Positions 58,351-64,000 of a stretch of DNA of 64,000 nt are shown piece by piece. Both the position numbers and the translations under genes were made by a program. This DNA comes from Hymenoscyphus infarciens (lineage: Eukaryota > Ascomycota > Leotiomycetes > Helotiales > Helotiaceae): the NCBI GenBank assembly GCA_001414345.1, contig LLCB01000066.1:62001-126000 (forward strand), given 5' to 3'. Position 1 is the first letter of the stretch, and each line of letters starts with the position of its first letter. The notes under the pieces were generated by a model that saw only the letters and a program-made list of their open reading frames with translations, was not told the origin of the DNA and searched no databases.

Positions 58351-59313
58351 ATGGCAAACGCTGGCCCCACGAACCCAGATGAAGTGATGGTTATCCGCGA
58401 GCTCGTTCCAGGCGTCACAACCGTCTCGCTGCCCTTCCTTCGAATGGGAAGAATAAAGTTCGGAGGAAGAGCAACAATTGGTATTTCCCCTCCTTCTCCC
58501 TCTCCCTCTCCTTCTCCCTCTCCCTCTCCTTCTCCCTCTCCCTCTCCCTCTCCCTCTCCCTCTCCCTCTCCCTCCGCACATCCAAATACTCATCTCCCAC
58601 CAGTCCGTCTCCAATCCGGCAACCTCGCAGTCTTCTCCCCCGTCGCCCTCACACCCAACCTCAAAACCCACGTCCAATCCCTCGGCACAACCGTCTCCTA
58701 CATGGTAGCCCCCGATTTCGAACACCACATGTTCCTCTCCTCCTGGGCCAACGCCTTCCCCGGCGCGCACATCATCGGCCCCGAAGGACTGGCTGAGAAG
58801 AGGGCACAAATGAACAAAACCGATAAAGAAGTCACGATCTTAGATTTTAAAACGATATTTACAGCCAAAGACAAAGCAACCACGAAAATCAGCGAGGAAT
58901 TCGACAAGGAATTTGATTACGAATACGTCGACACCCATCCTAACAAAGAAATCGTCTTCAACCATCGTCCTTCGCAGACTTTGATACAGGCAGATTTAAT
59001 CTTCAATTTACCAGCTACGGAACAATACTCCAAGACTCCCGGGCAGGATGCCACGAGCGGGTGGGCGACCAGTCTTTTCTCCAAGTTGGCGAATACGAAG
59101 GGGAGTGCGATTTGGCAAAAGAGGTTGCTTTGGTATGTGATGGTGAAGAAGGGCGATCGGGAGGCGTTTAGTGCTAGCATGAGGAGGATTAATGGGTGGC
59201 AGTTTAAGAATATAGTTCCTTGTCATGGGGAAAGTATTTTGGGGGATGGGAAGGGGGTTTTTGAGAAGGTTATGGGGTGGTATTTGGAGGGGGGGAAGAA
59301 GTCGAATTTGTAA
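58351..59313 (+). CDS. DUF4336-like protein (metallo-beta-lactamase-like fold)
   Basis: Two exons, 58351-58480 and 58604-59313; the product is 279 residues. The 123-base intron consists mostly of CTCCCT/CTTCTC repeats. It starts GTATTT and ends CACCAG, is phase 1, and joins GGRATI to VRLQSGNLAVFSPVALTP, the family-typical text. Because the intron length is a multiple of three and has no stop, the DNA also reads straight through as a 320-residue frame with a Ser-Pro repeat; the spliced form is preferred. Conserved features are YMVAPDFEHHMFLSSW, GAHIIGPEGLAEKR, VFNHRPSQTLIQADLIFNLP and the late motif IVPCHGE. DUF4336 proteins resemble metallo-hydrolases but lack a known substrate. Confidence 0.85.
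   Translation: MANAGPTNPDEVMVIRELVPGVTTVSLPFLRMGRIKFGGRATIGISPPSPSPSPSPSPSPSPSPSPSPSPSPSPSAHPNTHLPPVRLQSGNLAVFSPVALTPNLKTHVQSLGTTVSYMVAPDFEHHMFLSSWANAFPGAHIIGPEGLAEKRAQMNKTDKEVTILDFKTIFTAKDKATTKISEEFDKEFDYEYVDTHPNKEIVFNHRPSQTLIQADLIFNLPATEQYSKTPGQDATSGWATSLFSKLANTKGSAIWQKRLLWYVMVKKGDREAFSASMRRINGWQFKNIVPCHGESILGDGKGVFEKVMGWYLEGGKKSNL
58487..58576. repeat. (TCTCCC)n pyrimidine microsatellite within an intron
   Basis: About fifteen hexamers of CTCTCC or CTTCTC type fill most of the intron of the DUF4336-like gene. Confidence 0.85.
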
Positions 59314-60529
59314 TGATGGGGATGTTGGTGGGGTAATGAGGGGTGTTGAGATGGGTGGGGGAATTTTTGGGTAGGGAGTTTGTTTGATATCTCTCTTTAC
59401 TTTTGGTGTCTGTATAACGCAACTATAAATTTTCTTGTTATTACCTTGGTTTATGTTACAAATCTAATGTCTCTCAAACTATTGGCACTCTTTTCTGCAC
59501 ATGGTTGGGTGAGTTTTCTTTCTCCTAAATATTATCCGGAAATCTTTCGACAATTAACAACGGCAACGTGTACCCCTAAAGACGATGTAGTGGTGATTTC
59601 AAGGGGATTCTGAAAGCTTGTTTTAAGTAATCTTTGCTGTTTGACAACAATTACGCCACAAATGTTGAGAAAGTAAAAGTGTAATAAGGGACTAGGTAGA
59701 TGTACCGAGAACGATGCTACGGACTCTTGCTTCGGAAGAAAAGAAATCATAGGAACCCTTGGACGTATTTCATAAAGAGAGCACCTACGCTTTGAAGTCA
59801 ATGTTCCAGAAAACGTTGGAGTATTTTCTTTGCAATTCTCGGAAGATGGTGGCATCTCCACAGACTTTTCGTTCCTTTGCGCGACAACTATCTCAACGTT
59901 GGCAACATATTCCATTTCAACAACCATTTTTCTCAAGTGAAAGATCAAGAACTGACTCGTATTTCGTGTGCTTCGAGTGAAGAAAGCAAATTCTCAACTT
60001 AAAGCTTATAGGCATCTCTTCAGTATGTCAGTTGCCAGCAGCAGATCGAAGTATACCAAGTATACCGGATAGGGAAAAATCAGGAGAATCAACAAATACT
60101 AGCCTGCGGCGTTTTTTCTCAGAACTATGAGAAGAGACCCTCTCGCTTACTAAAGACTCCTAGCCAATCAGGCGATTCATTCACAAGAAAGGGAATACAT
60201 ACCCCGTATTTTTTTGAAATAGGACGTCTTTAAAGCCTGAAGCCTCAAGTAATCTTTTAATGATATCACTCACAGGATAAAACTACACAGGTGAGTAGAG
60301 ATTATGCCTAGTGACTAAAATTCCATTGCAAGTCCTTCAATCAAGTCCCCCGCCAAAATTAAAATTAAATCCAACCAGTTTATGCCCATAAATTTCCCAA
60401 TAAAGTTTCTATGCAGATAGCTTCCATCGCGGATGTCCAAAAAAGGCGCCAAATCAACATCAAAATAAAGCACGAGCTGCTATATCTAGGCCTACTGTCT
60501 CCTGAGCATCTGAAGCTTCTCTCGCAAAC
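59314..60529. other. Intergenic between convergent genes
   Basis: 3' flanks of the DUF4336-like gene (+) and the second cysteine-rich secreted protein gene (-). Overlapping open frames on opposite strands at about 59532-59980 have no recognisable features. Confidence 0.35.
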
Positions 60530-61147
60530 TCAGCAAGGCACAGCCTTGATATTGACATTATATCCATCGGTATCAAATCGCTGACCACAAGCCGGGTAAA
60601 ACCCAGCACTTCCACAGTGTTCAATGATCTCCTGAACGTAGCCGGATAGGTACTCGCAACTTGGGGCTATAGAAGTTTCTCTCTGTAAAACGAATTAGTT
60701 TCAATTGGGAGTGGGAGCTTAAAATACTTGCATCGTTGCAAAGTGTAACTGCTGTCCCAAATTGGCACGCAATAACCGTACAACTACGCGCACCAACGAC
60801 ACAGGAGCCACCGTGAGCCCTCAAGTAATCCCTGTTTTCAAATGTGAATTGGAGCGCGGGGAATCCGTAGTCTGTAAGATGGCTTCCGTCGCAGCAGAAG
60901 AAGCCGTCCTAAGTGAGGAAAGATTTGGTTAGCTCTTTGTTGATTAGAAAGTCAAGCTTTCTTACCTTGTTGCGAGCTTCAAGGCTACCTGTGGTCTCCG
61001 GATTTGCTAGTGGGATGGCGGTTGGGGATGCAGAAATCTGCTGAGGGGTTTGGTTAGCTGAGACAATACACTCAAGGGGAAAGAATGAGAATAACTTGCC
61101 ACCAACGCCCATCCAAGAAATGACCCGGTAAGAGTAGTTGGGTGCAT
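60530..61147 (-). CDS. Small cysteine-rich secreted protein, family member 2 (GC-AG introns)
   Basis: Four exons on the minus strand, 61147-61100, 61037-60966, 60908-60732 and 60682-60530, all phase 0; the product is 149 residues. Introns 1 and 3 appear to use GC donors in an otherwise strong context (GCAAGT); intron 2 uses GTAAGA. A GT one codon earlier at intron 1 would give a 15-codon first exon. Exons 1 and 2 have the same lengths as in the paralogue at 49638-50272. Signal peptide (HPTTLTGSFLGWALVISASP), then a segment ending LEARNK, then a mature part with ten cysteines (45, 46, 76, 83, 88, 97, 108, 122, 131, 149). Cysteines 83 and 97 are additions relative to the paralogue and could form an extra disulfide. 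Landmarks are GGSC, IAPSCEY and CGQRFDTDGYNV. The same frame is open upstream to an ATG at 61354, but homology to the paralogue supports the start at 61147. Function unknown. Confidence 0.74.
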
Positions 61148-62684
61148 TTGGGTAAGACGTTTAGAATGTTCAGATAATCGATGGCCTGCAAACTTCTGAC
61201 GAAGTTGTAGGGAATTGAGCTTGTGAGGAGGTGGTTTGGTAAAGAGGGGGTGTTGTGGTAAGAAGAAGGTTGCAAATCGTCTTGTAAAGCTGCAGTAAGT
61301 TCGTGAAGCGGAGATTGTAGGAAGATGTTGTAAGGGAGAAGTCGGTATGGACACGCCCCAAGTAGAGTAACCCGTCTTATATAGTGGAGGTTTTGCTGTA
61401 GAAGTGAATATTCAGATAGCCACTCGCTTGAATCTCACTCCACATTCCCATTTGTCGATTCTTCAAGGTCACTTGGACAAAATTTGAATAATACGAATTC
61501 AGCTGCGCTACACTGGATGTGAATCAAGTATTCAAGAATAGTCGCTTTGAAGCAAAACTCGACTTGGCTAGAAGCTCCTGGTTTTGATGAGAGTTTAATA
61601 TAGGGACGATACTATTTAGAGATGATTACGCTTATAAGCACATACTACAAGTTTGGTCAACTCTAAACTTGTAGTCAGATGAACGCTCTGGAGTGGACCA
61701 CTCTTCTCTTTCGTGGAAAACAATTGAAGCATGTGCCTTCAAGTCACTTATGTAGAGCTCAAGTCATAGCCGGCCCAGGTGAGAGTGCCAGGTGGGCTTT
61801 CAATTGAAATTATAATGGTCTGCTTTTGATACATAACGAAGGGCAATTAGAATTTAGTTTGAATATCTCCCCGGCCTTTGTGAATCCCTGGAAGCAAAAC
61901 CTAAGATGGGAATCATAACATCTCAAGGTTTGGTATCCTTCTTGCACGTGCGGACAGATGCTTGTCAAGACAAGAATTGAAGTCAGTAAAAAACTCCGAG
62001 CCAAACCCTCCGATCTTGTGATATCCCCAACATCCCAACGCCCGGGAGAGACTTTGGATAACTTGAAACTTATCTATCTCGGACCCAAGAAAATGCGCCG
62101 ATCCTGGGTTTTCGGGATACGCAGGTTTTGAAACAAATAAGAGTCAACATACAAAATCCTGGACCATGTTGAAATGCTTACATAGGAAATGGATACGGTG
62201 ATATCGCTTAATAAATGAGAAAGGTTGTCTAGTAAGTTTAAATGAGCGATGGTATAATATGTATCGAGATATCCACACGAGAGCGCTGCTCTTTTCCATA
62301 CACTTCTCGTGTGAAGAAATTCCCCGAGATTGCTTGACTGGATCAAGAAAGCAAGTTCTCATTCCTCTGGAACTTTCCTGAAGAGTTCTTGTTTCATAGC
62401 AAGTAGATGTACCCAGAGCGATGATTGAATCTTTCAGCAACACCACCAAGGGCGAACTTGCCCCGGACTCAGACACCGAAGAGACATAATAGAATTTGAT
62501 AGAAAATGGGTCGAAACGAGAAACAGCGGGGAACTCGCTAGAAACCGAACTGTGCTACTTTCAAGTTCTGTTGCAAATTTTCTCAAGGCAGCTTGTTTCA
62601 TCAACAATCCCCTCTCAAGAATAAGTACAGCCCAACCTTCCTACTTCCACCGCCACAACCAACATCACATCATCAACCGACAAA
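61148..62684. other. Intergenic, promoter of the secreted protein gene and spacer
   Basis: On the minus strand, TATATAA at 61377-61383 lies 230 bases before the start of the cysteine-rich protein gene, and there are upstream ATGs between. The rest, to the Gag-like frame, holds no recognisable gene. I looked for a long terminal repeat before the Gag-like frame and could not define one. Confidence 0.4.
61377..61383 (-). promoter_or_regulatory. TATA box candidate of the second cysteine-rich protein gene
   Basis: TATATAA, read on the minus strand, lies 230 bases upstream of the chosen start. The paralogue has the same heptamer 110 bases before its start. Confidence 0.5.
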
Positions 62685-64000
62685 ATGGACGCTGATATCG
62701 TTAGACCAAGAAAAAAATCACCAAGAAAACCAACCGAAGAAATGGCCGAGGATCTCATGACTTTCGAGAACGAGAATACACCTTCAACATCAGACAACGA
62801 AATGGATGCTAAAAGCGATGTTTCGGGCGTTTCTACTCCAAGAAAATCAAACGAAAAAATTAACGCTCATAGTGTTACTTCCAACACACCTCCGCCACCA
62901 AGCAATCCAATTACCGGCGTCCGACATAAAATGCAAGAAGAATTGGAAGACTTGGAAGACTTGGACGACTTGGACGACTTGGACGACGAAATGGACGTCA
63001 ACATCGTTACATCCGACACCCCATCTCAAATATCAACCAGCATAATGGATGCTGACATCGTTACTTGCGCCCACAATCTCAAAAGCATCATCGATGACAA
63101 CCCCGAGCTCGAGCTTGAAATCAACACGAACGCTAGCCAACTTATCACCATGATCACAAAGGCGAATCCGATCCCCTGCCCTTCCATTCTCTCATCATTG
63201 ACAAAGGAGGACATGGAAATTGAGTTGACTCGACTGGAAAACTTGATCTTCAACCGTATCACCGAATCAGCACCTCCATCTGACGGCGGCACCTCTAGAA
63301 CCGTCAAACTCCAACCACTCCTTCCGGACCCAGCCGTATTCGATGGAAACGTTAGCGAATTCGAGGACTGGTACTTTTCCATGCGGGACAAGCTTAGAGG
63401 AGACAACTACTTCTTCGTTAGCGAGGTGCAAAAGATCGCCTATATTTCTCGTCATGTCAGAGGTCTTCCCAGAGACTACATCAACTCAAAGAACAGCCCT
63501 CGGGGCGTCAGTAGCCCTCGTTGGGTAACTGCCGTTCAGCTGATGGACGAGCTTTGGAGAATCTATGGGGACAAAGACATAAAGAAGCGAATTCGGTTCT
63601 TTTTCGAACAACTCGAGCAAAATGATCGGCCAATTGAAGTTTTCAAAGAGGAGTTCTTGACACTGGCCAGAATGTTGGAAATGGACGACGACACTATGGT
63701 CGAGAAATGCAAGCTGAAGTTTACAAGCGAGTTGAGAAAATATATCAAGGAAAATACTGGGAAGCAGGGGCTGTCTTTCAACGGCCTTTTTCGAGCTCGT
63801 GAGCATTTCGAAGAGAGCAAGTTGCAGCGAAAACGCGAAAAGGAGGTGCGATTCAAGAAAGGCGAAGAGCCCACTGCCTCTCAAGCCACTCCTGAATCCG
63901 AACCTTCCATTGATGAACTAAACGAGCAACCCGAAGACGATCCGTTCGAGGAAAAGGCAAAGCTCAAGGGCGGAAAACAGAAAGCAAAGACAGCCAACGT
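62685..64000 (+). CDS. Retrotransposon Gag-like protein, partial at window edge
   Basis: An open frame of at least 438 codons from the ATG at 62685 with no stop before the window ends. The N-terminal half is acidic and low-complexity, with a Glu/Leu/Asp repeat (LEDLEDLDDLDDLDDE). From about residue 208 the text is that of a Ty3/gypsy-type Gag capsid: LQPLLPDPAVFDGNVSEFED, KIAYISRHVRGLPRDYI, an ELWRIYGD segment and FFEQLEQNDRPIEVFKEEFL. A basic tail follows where a zinc knuckle and pol frame would be expected beyond the edge. Codons show no sign of RIP damage. It could be a recently active LTR element or a domesticated gag gene; the missing right side decides. Confidence 0.72.
   Translation, partial: MDADIVRPRKKSPRKPTEEMAEDLMTFENENTPSTSDNEMDAKSDVSGVSTPRKSNEKINAHSVTSNTPPPPSNPITGVRHKMQEELEDLEDLDDLDDLDDEMDVNIVTSDTPSQISTSIMDADIVTCAHNLKSIIDDNPELELEINTNASQLITMITKANPIPCPSILSSLTKEDMEIELTRLENLIFNRITESAPPSDGGTSRTVKLQPLLPDPAVFDGNVSEFEDWYFSMRDKLRGDNYFFVSEVQKIAYISRHVRGLPRDYINSKNSPRGVSSPRWVTAVQLMDELWRIYGDKDIKKRIRFFFEQLEQNDRPIEVFKEEFLTLARMLEMDDDTMVEKCKLKFTSELRKYIKENTGKQGLSFNGLFRAREHFEESKLQRKREKEVRFKKGEEPTASQATPESEPSIDELNEQPEDDPFEEKAKLKGGKQKAKTAN

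Noticed and set aside
58481..58603. Ser-Pro repeat region as coding sequence of the DUF4336-like protein
   Set aside because: Good donor and acceptor flank it, and removing it restores the family-typical junction text; retained only as a possible isoform.
61148..61354. N-terminal extension of the second cysteine-rich protein from an ATG at 61354
   Set aside because: The frame is open, but the paralogue begins at the equivalent of 61147 with a signal peptide, and an extension would bury it.
1..64000. CRISPR arrays, operons and rRNA genes
   Set aside because: None seen; intron-rich eukaryotic gene structure throughout, and the direct repeats present lack regular spacers.

Overview
The window looks like nuclear DNA of a filamentous ascomycete (Pezizomycotina, perhaps Leotiomycetes; the class is an inference from protein resemblance). 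The evidence is short introns of about 43-120 bases with GTRNGT donors and CTRAY-type branch points, housekeeping proteins of fungal type, AT-rich transposon relics, and long gene-poor intergenic stretches full of simple repeats. All spliced models were built by hand from splice signals, conserved frame and family resemblance; no alignment was run.

Layout. 1.4-3.1 kb: a macro-like protein with a C-terminal Cys/His cluster. 5.6-9.9 kb: pyruvate carboxylase (13 exons). 10.3-11.2 kb: an AT-rich island. 11.7-14.3 kb (-): a CLIP-170/Bik1 microtubule plus-end protein. 16.7-17.8 kb (-): a thioredoxin-PITH protein. 19.0-19.3 kb (-): a very small secreted or GPI-type protein. 21.6-23.9 kb: bifunctional AICAR transformylase/IMP cyclohydrolase. 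23.9-29.2 kb: a gene-free stretch. 29.2-30.9 kb: a four-pass membrane protein. 31-34.2 kb: simple repeats and a decayed Tad-type LINE. 34.2-35.6 kb (-): a Cys/Met-metabolism PLP enzyme. 36.1-38.9 kb (-): a MutL homologue of Mlh2 type, head-to-head with valyl-tRNA synthetase (39.3-42.8 kb). 43-46.5 kb: small, poorly known genes.

46.5-52.9 kb is an accessory segment. It holds two miniature inverted-repeat elements (one hAT-like with a perfect 8-bp target duplication, one with telomere-like DNA inside) and a gene for a small cysteine-rich secreted protein. Then come an aspartic protease (52.9-54.3 kb), a PKA catalytic subunit (55.2-56.9 kb), a DUF4336-like protein (58.4-59.3 kb) and, on the minus strand at 60.5-61.1 kb, a second member of the same cysteine-rich secreted family. 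The window ends inside an intact Gag-like reading frame (62.7 kb to the edge).

The main discovery candidate is the pair of cysteine-rich secreted proteins. They lie about 10 kb apart in opposite orientation and have matching four-exon structures (first two exons identical in length, all introns phase 0). The minus-strand copy appears to use GC-AG introns at two of its three introns. I do not recognise the family; it has the marks of a candidate effector or antimicrobial-type family.
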